From the NCBI RefSeq assembly GCF_964340395.1, contig NC_135551.1, positions 5,365,463 to 5,429,462 on the forward strand: a stretch of 64,000 nucleotides of DNA, in the 5' to 3' direction. The DNA comes from Glandiceps talaboti (lineage: Eukaryota; Hemichordata; Enteropneusta; Spengelidae). The notes under the pieces were generated by a model that was given only the letters and a program-made list of their open reading frames with translations, had not been told where the DNA came from and searched no databases. Position numbers and translations under genes: made by a program. Of this stretch, positions 45,738 to 63,350 are shown piece after piece; the stretch's first letter is position 1, and the number at the start of each line of letters is the position of its first letter.

Positions 45738-45770
<33 letters not shown>
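45738..45770. repeat. (TA)n microsatellite
   Basis: A short TA run. Confidence 0.9.
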
Positions 45771-45774
<4 letters not shown>

Positions 45775-46289
45775 TCAGTGTAATAGTCGATCACGTTTTC
45801 AACGAAATGATAGTTGTTGATGAAAAAGCTATCTATTAACATATCGTACGTTCGGTGAGTGTATATGTCAATGATAGCTACTGTGTGTGACGCGAGCGCG
45901 CGTGAGAGTGTGTGTATGTTGTGTATGTGCGTGGCGTCTCATGCCAATGTGTCGTACGTGTTTGTTAAAATCACCATGACAACATCTCAGAGTCCATGCA
46001 GTGGTACATCTATCCCGTATTGCTAATATATAGTATGTTCTCAAATATGACAATGCGACATTACATCAGTGTGGATATCTCTGTACACCTAATGTAATTA
46101 TAAAATGAATTTCTCCTGTAAGGGCAAAACCGTACGTTTTTGTTCATACACACAACGTTTGAATGTAAAACTCTGATTTATAGCTATTGTACATAATGTA
46201 CCCCTTTATTGGCAAATTAAATACATGAAACTATACAAAATTTGACTTTTCATACGTAAGATATCGTCCACATATCGAACAATCCATAA

Positions 46290-46690
46290 TTATGCAAATT
46301 ATCCACTAAGATTATAAGCTACACCCACAAGCTTCAAAGGACGCATGCACTTCTTTACTATCAATGCATATACTAAATTATGTGAAATTTAAATCTGTCA
46401 TTCTGTTAAAGATATTGCCTGATTATCGAAAATAAGTACTTATATGCAAATTACACATCACAGATGAAAAACTACATAAAGATTATCAAACACGAGTGCG
46501 TTATTATGGTTGATATTGATGTACCAAATTATATCAAATTTGAAGCTTGCATTCTTAACATAAAGCCCAATTACCGAAAATGATCAATTATGCAAATTGA
46601 TCATTATAACTAAAAAGCTATATCCAACAGGCTTTATAGGATATGTGTGTTTTGTGATGGTGGCTGTATGTGCCAAATTGGATGTCATGA
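46290..46690. repeat. Diverged tandem repeat of about 150 bp with ATGCAAAT
   Basis: Three units each contain an octamer ATGCAAAT (46292, 46444, 46590) and similar following sequence (ACTA, AAGCTA, GATGGT, CCAAATTATAT-like). The spacing is 152 and 146 bp. Confidence 0.6.
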
Positions 46691-48222
46691 AAAGTGGGGT
46701 ACTAGATCACAGACTAAAAATTGTTTATTATGCATTTGACAAAATATTTGACACATACACAGATTAGTGAAATATAATTCAGAATCACCATCGTAGCTCG
46801 AATCAGACTCACTTTCACAAATCAGATAGATTTAATCATTGTATCTTACGTGTACAATGAAACTTGCATTTTATAATTGTCACGACATACGTAAACTTTT
46901 TTAAAGTTTTTAACCTTTGATATTGATACAAGTTTTATTATCATTTCAGAACGCAGTATTTCACTAATTTACGTATATAAATTCCAGTTATATAATGATT
47001 ATTATTTCACTTTAATGATGACATTAATTTCCAATAGCTTCTTATGTTATTTTTCTTTCTAGATGTGCTTCACAGTATACTTTCTTTGTTAAACGCTTTG
47101 TGTCCTCCTGCTGGTACTTCAAAGTTGTGGGACACTACTTTTAGTTGAACGAGGGAGTAGTGTTATGATCCAGAAATATCAAAATTGGCATATCGGCACA
47201 TTCTACCAAAATTAACCCAAAAATCACCTTTGTACTATATAATTACAAACAGGAGCTAACAACACCGTGATCTAATAATATGTTGCTTTATCTACTAATC
47301 CTGTATTAATTACTTTCATCTCTAGTAGCTAAAAATTGTCAAGTGTTTTGATTAAACAACATAGATTAGTACTTGTAAACAAGATAAAGTTGATTAAATT
47401 AATACCTAATTTTCCAATGCGTGATCAACAATTGTCGTACACGTGAACATTTACATATGGCATGATTTCAAATCTCAATCTTAAATATTCTGGTGGAAAG
47501 ATCACAGTGTCTTATAGGACAATGAATCTAGTTGAGAGATTATTTATTTATAGAAAATTATATTTAGAATAATGACATCACCATGATTTTAAGGTGACAA
47601 CTAGAACTTATATGTTAGGGACATGGAGAAATAAAGTTTACTCTTAGATTTGATTTACAACGCAACAGTTGTGTGCGATGTCTCTGCCTGAGTGCGAGAG
47701 TACTTGTTAGTGATGACACCTGTGTGGCTAATTCCTATAACTTAAACAAGCTCGTTTAATCCTTATACTCTGGAAAGATGGAGAATCGTTTACGTTCTGT
47801 CGATCTACCTACAACTACAGTACTTTGACACCGAAACATAACAATAAGCAACCCCAAAACGTAACACAATGACTTTATGAAATGAAGACATTATGTGGTA
47901 TCGGACTCAATGGCGAAACTTGAGGGCAGTGTGATACACATTAGAAGGCGGTATATTTGGAAGGTTGCCAAGATTTAAAAATAGCTAGGAGAGTGTATGA
48001 AAGCTAAAACACAACGCAAGCCAACATACATTTTGTATACAAAAGTGTAATTGCGGAATACAACATCCTGTTCCTGATATTATTTACAAGAGAAAGGGAA
48101 TCTGATGAAGACAATATTTTGTGTTCCTTGTATGGCTTATAGTCTAACAAACTCGTACTCAAAATACAAGGCTGTAGCCAACCTAAAAATATTAGGAAAC
48201 TGATTCTGTTGGCGACAACATC
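46691..48222. other. Upstream region of Ig-B
   Basis: No gene seen. It does not match the upstream regions of Ig-A1 or Ig-A2, so Ig-B is probably controlled by a different promoter. Confidence 0.4.
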
Positions 48223-50295
48223 ATGTGTTCTTGGTATGGTTTATTTCTCCTTATATGTTGTAGTACCGTAAAAGCAATTCCTAGAATTTGGAATGGACCT
48301 AAGGACGTAAAGTTGACGTTGTATCGAACAGGAGAAATTGGGGAGTTCAGTCTAAATTGTGACGTCGAAGGATATGACTCAAACCACAAAGTGTCTTGGA
48401 AGAAGAACGGAAAAGTGATTAGTGGTAATTACACAATTCATCAAGGAAAATCTGCTGATACAGATGACAGGTATAGAATTGTTAGAAGTTACGGCCAGTA
48501 TGATTTACAAGTATCAAATGTCAGCAAGACAACAATACACAATGATCAAGGTAAATACCAATGTGTTGTCAAAAACAAACAGAATGCTGACATCATTGTA
48601 GAATCTGACACCGTAACTGTAAGCATTTACTTTGCCCCATATGTAAACCGAGTTGTTTGCCTAGTTAATGGCAGTGATCAGTACTCTAGAGAAGTGAGAG
48701 AAGACGAACCTGTTATGTTAGGATGCCGCGTTGATAAATTTGCATATCCACCAATAGATGTGAAAATGTTCAAAGGTGACAGTTTACAACTTGAAACAGT
48801 GTCATCACATTCGTATTGGTATACGTACAGTGTTAATGCAATTGATAGATCATACCAATGGTATCCATCAATAGACGACCACAGTGCATCATTCAGGTGT
48901 CAAGCTGAACATCCAACGTTTACATTAACCAAAATATACGTGTTTAGAACTTTCACAATTCGGTATAAACCAATAGTAGCAATAACAATTAACTCACAAT
49001 ACGATAACGAAGCTACTATTACTTCACAAGCTGACTGGATAATATTGCAGTGTCAAGTTCCAGCTTATACTTATGTCACTAGATATGTATGGAAAATAAA
49101 TGGAACTGAAATTCAAGACGGCAAAAAATTTCGTTTCTACAAAGATCCCAATTACTTGTATATTGGAAATCTTGTCATGAATGATAATGGACTTTACCGT
49201 TTTACATGTGAGGCATCAAACGCGATGGGCATAGGCTCGGGGTCTTTAGACATCATAGTTGTAATAGCCGGTCCCACAACCACTGTAATACCGTGGACAA
49301 ATACAGACGATAAAATGACACCAATCCGTGAGGTGACTACATTCCCAAAGGGGGTCACCTATAAAGTAGAATTATCTACGCCGTCGCTGCCAAGTAAAAC
49401 TATGATTTCCTCTGACCGTGAACATGACCAACGCCCTACAAGAACACATGGCAAACAGAGGACGACCATCGTAACTGCAAGGTACAGAAATAAAGAACAG
49501 AACAGTAATGATAAAACTACTATCCTTGCAGGAGCGTTAAGTTGTTGCGTACTACTACTTCTGATTTTACTAGTGATGGTTGTTTGTTTCATAAGAACAC
49601 GACAAAAACTACAAGCTAGTCAGCAACTAGAAGTAACCCCTGACAACAACCTTACAGATTTACGTATGTCAACGTTAACGTTGAACAGTGATGACCGTCA
49701 CAGATGTGAAAACCACGCTTCAACGACAGAAACAGTAGTGAATGCAGTAACAACAAACAAGAGAGGTGGACCACCTCTAACTGAATGTCAATCACAAGAA
49801 GACATCGAAAGTCTGTATGCGAAACCAATAAAAAGCAAATCAAAAACCAAGCTGTCTGAAGACAAAGCTTATTCAGCTAAGATTACAAAAGAGAATGGAG
49901 ATGAATTGGATGCTAGAAAGATCGAAACGTTAACAGACATCAATCTTCCTGATAACGGGAAGCGTACAGATGTTAGGGTTCAAAATCAGATGTCGCCCTG
50001 GAACGAAAATGACGCACAGTCAGGAAATGATGAAGACGGAATAAATTTGGTACCACGTATACATGGGATATCGTTGCATCAAAATATGGATATTGTCAGA
50101 CACGTACCCAAGGGATACGATGCATGTAGAAGACATAGAAGTATAGTCACTAAGACAGAAAATGCACAATCAAAGAATGTCGAAGGTTTGACATACCTTG
50201 ACTTAGACTTCTCGGGACACCGACCTCCAAGACGAGATTCCAGAAGACCTCCATCTACAGAGTCTGAGACTGTGTATGCTGAGTTAAGATTGTGA
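48223..50295 (+). CDS. Ig-B: three-Ig receptor with ITIM/ITSM-like tail
   Basis: This 690-aa single-exon type I membrane protein is the most complete receptor here. It has a signal peptide (1-18), Ig 1 (C46, W59, DQGKYQC to C114), Ig 2 (C168 to C226), Ig 3 (C277, W290, DNGLYRFTC to C329), a Ser/Thr/Pro-rich stalk (about 350-430), a transmembrane helix (about 434-457) and a 230-residue tail. The tail ends with LTYLDL (Y658), which fits the ITIM pattern, and TVYAEL (Y685), which fits an ITSM/ITIM-like pattern; they are 27 residues apart. SLYAKP (Y532) is a further tyrosine site. In vertebrates such pairs recruit SHP-1/SHP-2 to shut down signalling; a similar role is inferred. The ligand is unknown. 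Absence of introns is unusual for a multi-Ig gene. Sequence identity to the Ig-A pair is moderate. Confidence 0.92.
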   Translation: MCSWYGLFLLICCSTVKAIPRIWNGPKDVKLTLYRTGEIGEFSLNCDVEGYDSNHKVSWKKNGKVISGNYTIHQGKSADTDDRYRIVRSYGQYDLQVSNVSKTTIHNDQGKYQCVVKNKQNADIIVESDTVTVSIYFAPYVNRVVCLVNGSDQYSREVREDEPVMLGCRVDKFAYPPIDVKMFKGDSLQLETVSSHSYWYTYSVNAIDRSYQWYPSIDDHSASFRCQAEHPTFTLTKIYVFRTFTIRYKPIVAITINSQYDNEATITSQADWIILQCQVPAYTYVTRYVWKINGTEIQDGKKFRFYKDPNYLYIGNLVMNDNGLYRFTCEASNAMGIGSGSLDIIVVIAGPTTTVIPWTNTDDKMTPIREVTTFPKGVTYKVELSTPSLPSKTMISSDREHDQRPTRTHGKQRTTIVTARYRNKEQNSNDKTTILAGALSCCVLLLLILLVMVVCFIRTRQKLQASQQLEVTPDNNLTDLRMSTLTLNSDDRHRCENHASTTETVVNAVTTNKRGGPPLTECQSQEDIESLYAKPIKSKSKTKLSEDKAYSAKITKENGDELDARKIETLTDINLPDNGKRTDVRVQNQMSPWNENDAQSGNDEDGINLVPRIHGISLHQNMDIVRHVPKGYDACRRHRSIVTKTENAQSKNVEGLTYLDLDFSGHRPPRRDSRRPPSTESETVYAELRL

Positions 50296-50999
50296 CACTT
50301 GGATTGGCCTATAATGATTATGAGTATGTGCTGTTCATTATGTTTACATCGAGAGCAAAGACTGAAGTAGTTTATAACTTTATTCAGAATATCATTCTAA
50401 CACCTTACGTCTGCCCGGTAAAATTTTAGAAAGGCCTCAAGCGTTTTATTGCAGTCAATTTGTCAGCAAGAGTATGTATTCAGTAGATCAGATCAGCAAT
50501 TAAAGTGTAGTCTGATCATCTAAACATTGTAAAATCATAAACAGTATTAGCATTGCATCCATTTTTAAAGTTTAATATGACCAAAAATATTCACTGCATT
50601 AATGAATTACGGTATTTAATAGAACAATTACAAACACTTAACATATTAACAGCTACGTGTAGACCGCCATTTTGACGTAGCATCGTCTGATACCTTGGTT
50701 CCTTCGAATCACGTGACTATGACGCTACGCGCACTAAACCTCTCTATTAGTGTATTCAGTAGATAGGATCAGCAGGCGAAAGTGTAGTCTGATCATCTAA
50801 ACATTGTAAAATCATAAACGGTATTACCATTGTATCCATTTTTAAAGTTATGACTAATATTACATGGACTGCATTTTTATATCACTTTAGGTTTTTTACT
50901 ACCACATATTAACATTGACAAGTAAGTCCATGGTAATTATCTAAATATGACTATGCCAATTTAATTTCATTAGATATAATGAATACATTTGTAACATTG

Positions 51000-51069
<70 letters not shown>

Positions 51070-51918
51070 TCACTCACATGTATATACACAACTATCTTAA
51101 AATAACCAAGGTCATAATTTTGGATGAAAAATGTGACAATCAGATTAATCAATATTTCCTTTTATCACCTTTTATTGACTGAATTGCATTATTCAAGGAT
51201 TATTCCTCAGATAGGCCTAGGACGTATACGCTTCTTGACGTTGTGTAACTGTTGACTATCTTTGAGAGCACATCTCTGTGTATTCCGTTCAACGAAAAAT
51301 GTATACGTGGATATTGTATCACATTACAGGAATTAAAACTTGAATTTTGTTAAAACAAAGTACTTAAGCGATCATAAGCAGAACAAGGAAATGTCTTTGA
51401 TTGAAGATTTAACATGTAAAGGGATGAAATAATCAAGGAATATTAGAAGAAATAAATGCATAAGGTTCTACCTTTAATGACAAACAGACTAGTATTTTCA
51501 GAAATGTACAGCGATATTTATTGAATGATTAAGTCAAGTATACAGATTTTTACTATTTATGACATTGGTATACTAGTATATAGAAGTGGTCGCATTTGCT
51601 TTGTATTTCCTTCTCATGGAATTCTTTATGAATAATAATATTTCTTCAAAATATTTCTAATGAAGAGATTTGAAACAAGATTATGAATCCACCACTGTGT
51701 TGTGGAAGATTTCAGTTTTGAAATTCTGGCCATTTCAAACCAGCTTTACATTTCCTTTTATTCCCTTCATATAAAATCCTAATAGTAAATACCAAAGGAC
51801 TGTTAATACGTGGATCACAAATTGATGAGCATTATCAATATCCCCTATTTATGTTGTATTTCACCAATCAGGTCATTTTGATCTGGACTAATGTTCGCTG
51901 TGTACTGTTATATCATCA
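50296..51918. other. 3' flank of Ig-B with direct repeats and (CA)n
   Basis: Aligns with 11013-12585 downstream of the chimeric pseudogene. A repeat of about 100 bp occurs at 50479-50575 and 50757-50865, with TCACGTGA between (50709-50716). A CA run lies at 51000-51064. Confidence 0.6.
51000..51064. repeat. (CA)n microsatellite
   Basis: A CA run ending in a few CACT units. Confidence 0.95.
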
Positions 51919-52057
<139 letters not shown>

Positions 52058-54622
52058 TAAGTATGTTTAGGAAATCTAGCACATTTACTTATATAAAACT
52101 TTAGGTTTCATTAACATTGTTTATTTAAATACTAATTGTGTGCACATACATACCTTGTAACATTCAATATAATAATCACCATACAATGCACATTCTCTGT
52201 TCAATACACATGATACAGAACGCGTTAGTCACTGAATTTTCGAACATATAAATACAGGTACGTATATACGTCCCTTATAAATATAATCCGACTTCATCAA
52301 ACGTCATGCACACTATGTTGCAATTCTATTAATTTCAGCGGCAAAAATACTGTTAGCAATAAATTCATAAAAAAGTCAAGACGACTGCTGACAGTCTAAA
52401 TTCCACCATTTACTATAATGAAACTATTGAATGACGCCCTCAAACACCGATGTTTAGATTTTGATATAGTCTAGTACAGGCATCATCGTGAAAATTCTTG
52501 ACCGGTATGTCATTTGCACTGAACAGTGCAAAAATTCTAAATACCATATGGCCATGTATTGACGATTCTCAACATAAGACATGGCATGTCTGTGATACAA
52601 TATGTGATGTTGATTCTTTCGTGTAGCTGTAATGTTTTGAAAATAATTTGCCTGATGTACTTCTAGCCTCGTACCTATGTAGAGGTGATGTATGCATGTG
52701 TCTGTCTGTATATGTATGCATGCATGCATGCATGTGAAATGCTGTTGATCGGCTTACTGTGCAGTTTATCGATATTGTAATGTTCAAACGGGGAAGCACT
52801 CACTCGCACTGCTGTTCCAATCATCAGTCTGTTCCATCCAAGACTATAACGTTGAATTAGCCGACCAACTAGTTTCTTCTCACACCATCTCTTCTACGAG
52901 GTACCGTACCGACTTGGATTGTGTTGAGTAGAACTCACAACGAAACATACGTATCTGGTTCAACGAACGCCAAGCTAACAACTTGGTTGATTTTATTACA
53001 TGACCAATCTCCGTCTCCGCCTCCCCTGAGCTGGGCTAAAACCCCAACTTTCCAAGTTTACACAAAATCTCTATTCTTAGAGTATGACGTATTCTTAAGT
53101 CTATGATGAAAGACATGATCCGAGATCTAATATCCAATCACCTTCCCTAGATTAGTAATCTCAAAGACCATTAAATAGTCATGTCATAATAAAACTTGTT
53201 GACAGTTCAATCGTACCTGGTACAAACAATTCAGAAACACCCCATGTAGAGATGTCAAAGACCTATGTTGTTACGCAACGGAATGTCACTGTATGTACAA
53301 AGTTTAAATGCTTTTGACTTCAATTTAGAGTTCATAATGAAAATTTACCAAAATGTCCTGAATGGATATATTTTAGATCTGTGACTCGTAACACATGCAT
53401 GCAGGGATGCAGGTATGCATGTATGTATGTATGTATGTATGTTTGTATGTATGTATGTATGTATGTATGTATGTATGTATGTATGTATGCATGCATGTAT
53501 GCATGTATGTATGTATGTATGTATGTATGTCAGGACAGCCGAGTTTTTCTATAGTACAGGATCGGGGAGGGACCACACTTACTGGAGAAATAAGAGATAG
53601 CTCACATAAACGCACAAACACACACATATGTCACAGGTTTATTTTTTCTAATTCTCCTCTAAATAAAAAACAACACTTGTACAGCAAAATTGCTTGTACG
53701 AAAAAAATATGCTTAAATCGCTTTGATCACAGTGGGAAAGCGCCATATCTTATGGATGCATACTTCAATTTCAATATAATTTAGAACATAACAAATCACA
53801 TGTGTTCTATAAATTATGTTGATGTACCTCACACGTTTAATGAATAATTTGCCTAATTAATGATTTTCGGTAATTAGGTTATATATGTATTTAGGTTATA
53901 TATTGTAAATTAACCACCGATGTTTACATTTGTGACAAATCAAAATATCTATATTTAGGGTCTGGGTTAATTAAAACGTGAAACCCTTCTTTCCATGTCA
54001 TCACCTAAAAGATCACGGCTATGCAGATCTAATAATGATAAAATAAATTCAATAACACATGCACTGTTATACCGAGAAAATGTATTAATATGATGAATCA
54101 AATAACATAATGTGTAAATACATTGAACAACGTAATTTCAACTTTAAAAAGTAGATCTCAACAGCTACAGGAAACAAATAAACGTGACATAATGGAAAGA
54201 GCTTGACTTATGACATCTCTAATAACTTATCCTAAAAGTGTTTTTTTGCATTAATTTTCATGAATTTATTAATAATTACAGCCAATTCCGAACGAATGAT
54301 TGGTAATTTGTATTCAATCCTGTACTCAGTGTGTTTACTTTATTCGTTTTACACAGTCTAGCTGTTTCAACACAGTTAAATTATTCTCTTCCCTGGTGTG
54401 TAAACTACTAGTTCCATATTGATATATCATTCACATTACTATATATTATATTCACAGCATTATATATATAGTGTGCGTGTCTGTGTGTCTGTCTGTCTCT
54501 GCATGTATCTATGTAGAAATTTAAGTAAATGTATGTATGTATGTATGTATGTATGTATGTATGTATGTATGTATGTATGTATGTTTGTTTGTCTGTGTCT
54601 GTGTCTGTGTTTCTTTCTATTG
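52058..54622. other. Noncoding spacer, unit 3
   Basis: Aligns with 12640-15169. It includes GTAT tracts at 53414-53529 and 54530-54590. No gene recognised. Confidence 0.5.
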
Positions 54623-56910
54623 CAGGGCTTTAGACTGACCAAATTGCCGGGGGGGGGGCATAATTAGTTTTACGATGATGGCGCAATCATGCATTTAAAA
54701 TGTACATAAATTTGCGTACAATTTACATAATATCTATTTTAGCATACGCAATTAAATATCATATGTAAGGCTAGAAAAAATAAAAAAGCTGGTCAACGGG
54801 CAACCTAACCCATCATATTGGGTAGGTAGGTAGAATTTCATTTTTTCACAATGCTTGACAAGGATAAAACAAACCATATATAATGATAGCAAAATATTTC
54901 AGGTCGAGTTTAGATAGAACTTATTCAGTCATCTTGATACTATCTCTTGCAATTTGTCTGCATAGCTACAGTTAGGAAATGTACACAATTTATGGTTAAA
55001 CAAATGCTGTAGCTCCTCTCACCCTCTCTTCTGAAAAAATGTTAAGCACCGCCAAATGAAACTCAAGCATTATTTTAGCCACCCCTTCTGTCACCTACAC
55101 TAAAGTGGAAATATAAAATTATGTGGTACAATATGATACATTTAAATAACAGTGATAGCCAACAACAATAATACTCTGAATGAGATTACTTTCCACAGGA
55201 TGTGGATTTCACACGCATACGGAGATGTCTCTAATTAGCTCTAACCTATACAGGGAGGTACTTAGCCAGACACCATCCATCTTGTTTTGGGAGAAAGACA
55301 ATTATCACCTTGATTGCTACTGATTGGAGGGACAACTCGAAAGGTGACCAAAATTGAAAATAAGACTGTGTAGGAGGCCATTTAGAGGCATAAAATAGCA
55401 AATTAGTCTTACAATACTTGAATATGGTAATAAAATACCAGAATTGAAACAATTATGCTATACATTACATATTATCTGGAAGTGTATTTTGTTGTGGCAA
55501 AGCTGAAAGATATTTTAGGGATGTGTACTTGGTAAATGACTTCTCCTGAAGTTTAATTTGGTTCCAAAAAATCTCGAATAAAGAGCAAAACATTTCAAGA
55601 CTTTCAGACTTTGCGGCCTTATGACTGTTCAGCCCACTCCCATGATCGTAAACTTTTGCTCAATTCTTTTTATTGCACATTTGATATGCAACAGCTTAAT
55701 TTAATCTCAATTCATGCTTGTATGCATCAGCAGAGCCATGTAAACCACTGTATAAGATATTATATAATTTGGAATAGACTCAAATGTATATTGTTACATG
55801 TACTATTCAGAAAATATAAAGTAATATCCTTAATTTTGAAACAAATGCGACGCCCGCATGGGGATATATTGCCCATCACCAAAAAAATATATGGGTAGGT
55901 TGAACAGCTTTTTCATTTTTCCTAAACCTAATGTCACATCTTTCAAAGTAGTTGCCGAAAAGATATCATATTCAAAGTATAAAAACCCAAACTTTTAAAT
56001 AAAAAAAAATTGGATGGTGCTTTCTCAAATAAGTAACACTACAAAATAATCATTTTCTTTACCCTACTCCCAACACTTTTATGGCCTTCCTTTATGTTGG
56101 AACCCAAATCAGTGAATTCTACTTGCCATTATCGTTATAATGGAAATAACTTAAGTTTGGATTTTGATGTCGAATGTACAGCTCTGTTCACAAATTCAGG
56201 GCCATTCTTTCCATAGCAAGTTGTCGCTTCAAAATGAATTGCGTAATAACGCTAGTGTCAGTGCAATGATATAATTATATCAAACAACATTTTAACCAAA
56301 GGCAATGCCGAACACAATTATTGAAAGTGGATCTTTAAAGAACGGATCTTAAATTGCGTACCTAGTTTAATAGTTTTTCAGGGCCACCAAATATTCCAAA
56401 AAGAGGTCTGCCGTTTTTATCAGTAAATGTTTTAATAAAAGGAACAAGATGTAAATGAGGTCGAGTGCACTGCATGCAACAGGTGACCTCACGTTGAACG
56501 ACTTTTTCCGTCTTTTTTTTTAAGTTTCACTCTCTGACAATATTGCGACTTGATATCTTCAAATGAAGGAGACTTTCAAGACTACTGTTACTCGCAGAAA
56601 ATGCACAGTGCATGTGAACTTCTGTTGTAGTTTCCCGCACAAAGAATTTTTTTAAATTTACAATTTTTAACTGGACACATTTATTTATTCAAAGTTAAGC
56701 CAGGGTACAATAGAGATATAAAATACACAAAAGCGAGTCAGTGTACAGTCACTTTTGACTTTAGTAAACCATCAATTTAAATCGCGCATGCTATGAATCA
56801 TCACGTAAATAACGATTTTAGTAACATCGCTATGTATTCAGAAAGTCGCTTTTTTCTTGCTGTTTTCCAAGATCTCAGGGGGCAGCTGCCCCCCGCAGGC
56901 TACGGTACTC
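54623..56910 (+). mobile_element. Non-autonomous TIR element, unit 3 copy
   Basis: A near-complete copy of the element at 36901-39259, flanked by the same TATTG (54618-54622 and 56911-56915). The left end has decayed to CAGGGCTTTAGACTG. The C run at the right end is short, with GGGGGCAGCTGCCCCC, a small palindrome. Confidence 0.75.
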
Positions 56911-57311
56911 TATTGTTATAGCAGATATCAATCACACTTCTATCGAAATGTAAAGCTCTGTGTATTTTGCATACCGTATGTTAACATGTTAATCATGTTT
57001 ACACGAGGTCTGGGAAGACTGGAGTGTTTATCAGTATCTCTCATATTTGATTTAAACATATTCCCGATATATTCCTATTACCTCAGATTGTTTGTTTCCC
57101 TTGTCTACATTTATTACTACCTTATTGGCATATCTCACACATGAAAAAGCATTTGGAACAGCACTCCCGAGAAAACAGTCTATTCATGTTGGACCCTTTA
57201 GGAGAAGCAAACCCAATATACGAGATATGAAACTGAAATCATAGTAATGGCCTATACTGGTGACATTTTATTCTATGGTGACTTGTAGACATGCCACATA
57301 ATGGACATATC

Positions 57312-62228
<4,917 letters not shown>

Positions 62229-62337
62229 TGCACTGCGATGGATTAATATGAAATGGTACACTCGAAAGTATAATGTAAACATTATACGTACGCGTGTTGC
62301 AAAAAAAAACATTAAATGACCCGATTCGATTCGATTC

Positions 62338-62891
62338 GTGTAAATAGAAATCATATCTATCAGAGTTCTGTTAAAACGCTCTGTCAGCCCATTTACCGAT
62401 GGCATATACGGAGATGAACGCTTCTTTGTAATATCGAAATAGCGACAAACTTCTTTCATAACATGTGACATAAATGACGAACCTTGATCTGAGAGAATAG
62501 AATTTGGAAAACCAAAAGTGCAAAATATTTCTCGAAACAATACTTTAGCAACAGTTTCTGCTTTCGTATTAGGTACTGCGAATGCCCACGCAAACTTAGT
62601 CAAATATTCCGTCACAACTAAAATATGCACATTCCCACTTTTTGTCTTTTTCAGTGGCCCTAAAAAATCCATGCCAAGTCTATGCATAACTCCCGTGACA
62701 TTCAGTGGAATTAAGTGACCTTTGAACCGACGACCTCTCTTTCTCGTATGACAACGTGCACACGATGCTACAATATCTGTGATATCCTTATTCATCCCAT
62801 CCCAATAATATCGTGATCGAATTGCATATAAACATCGCGACGTCCCGAGATGACCTCCTGTTACGTCATCGTGAATCCGCTTTATTACATA
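62338..62891 (-). mobile_element. Gypsy-type retrotransposon: zinc finger and integrase core, 3'-truncated
   Basis: Minus-strand reading gives the H2C2 zinc-binding segment (DDVTGGHLGTSRC, CARCHTRKRGRRF) and an integrase core with all three acidic residues in context: MDFLGP, ILSDQGSSF and NGLTERFNRT. The coding sequence ends abruptly after MISIYTNR, at about 62338, against the upstream flank of ST2 exon 1. No C-terminal integrase part and no LTR are present on this side, so the fragment is 3'-truncated. It has no start or promoter of its own here. Confidence 0.88.
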
Positions 62892-63350
62892 TACCATTAC
62901 ATCCTTGTTTGCCCTGCTTTTAAAGAATTTAGACATAAATTTATCAAGAGTTATTATTACACGAAGCCAAATACACTAAAATTTGAAGAGTTACTTAACT
63001 GTAAATATTACACCGAAACACTTGCTAAATTTGCTAAAATCATTATGACAAAATTTGAGTAATCTTTATATATATACATGTAGTCTCTTTCATCTGCCAG
63101 GTAACTGACTTTTGCCTTTGTTATGCATGTTTTTTGGTTTTATTTTCTCAATTTTTCTTTTTGTGTAAGCATTCTTTTCCCACTTGTGTATAATGTATAT
63201 GTTTTCTGTCTGTCACTTCTGTATATATCAGTTGTTTTTTGAAAGTACTTTTTGATTTGTATTTTTTGATGTGTATATTTTAACTATCTCTCATACTCCC
63301 ATTGAAAGGGGTCGCAGAGTAAATAAATTATTATTATTATTATTATTATT
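62892..63350 (+). mobile_element. 5'-truncated LINE inserted in the Gypsy fragment
   Basis: It starts in frame with YHYILVCPAFKEFRHKFIKS, the C-terminal HxxxxC region of a non-LTR reverse transcriptase, and reads to a TAA at 63060-63062. A 270-bp 3' UTR and an (ATT)n tail (63329-63350) follow. ATTACATA occurs on both sides, a target-site duplication; the uninterrupted target is visible at 63636-63650. Confidence 0.82.
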
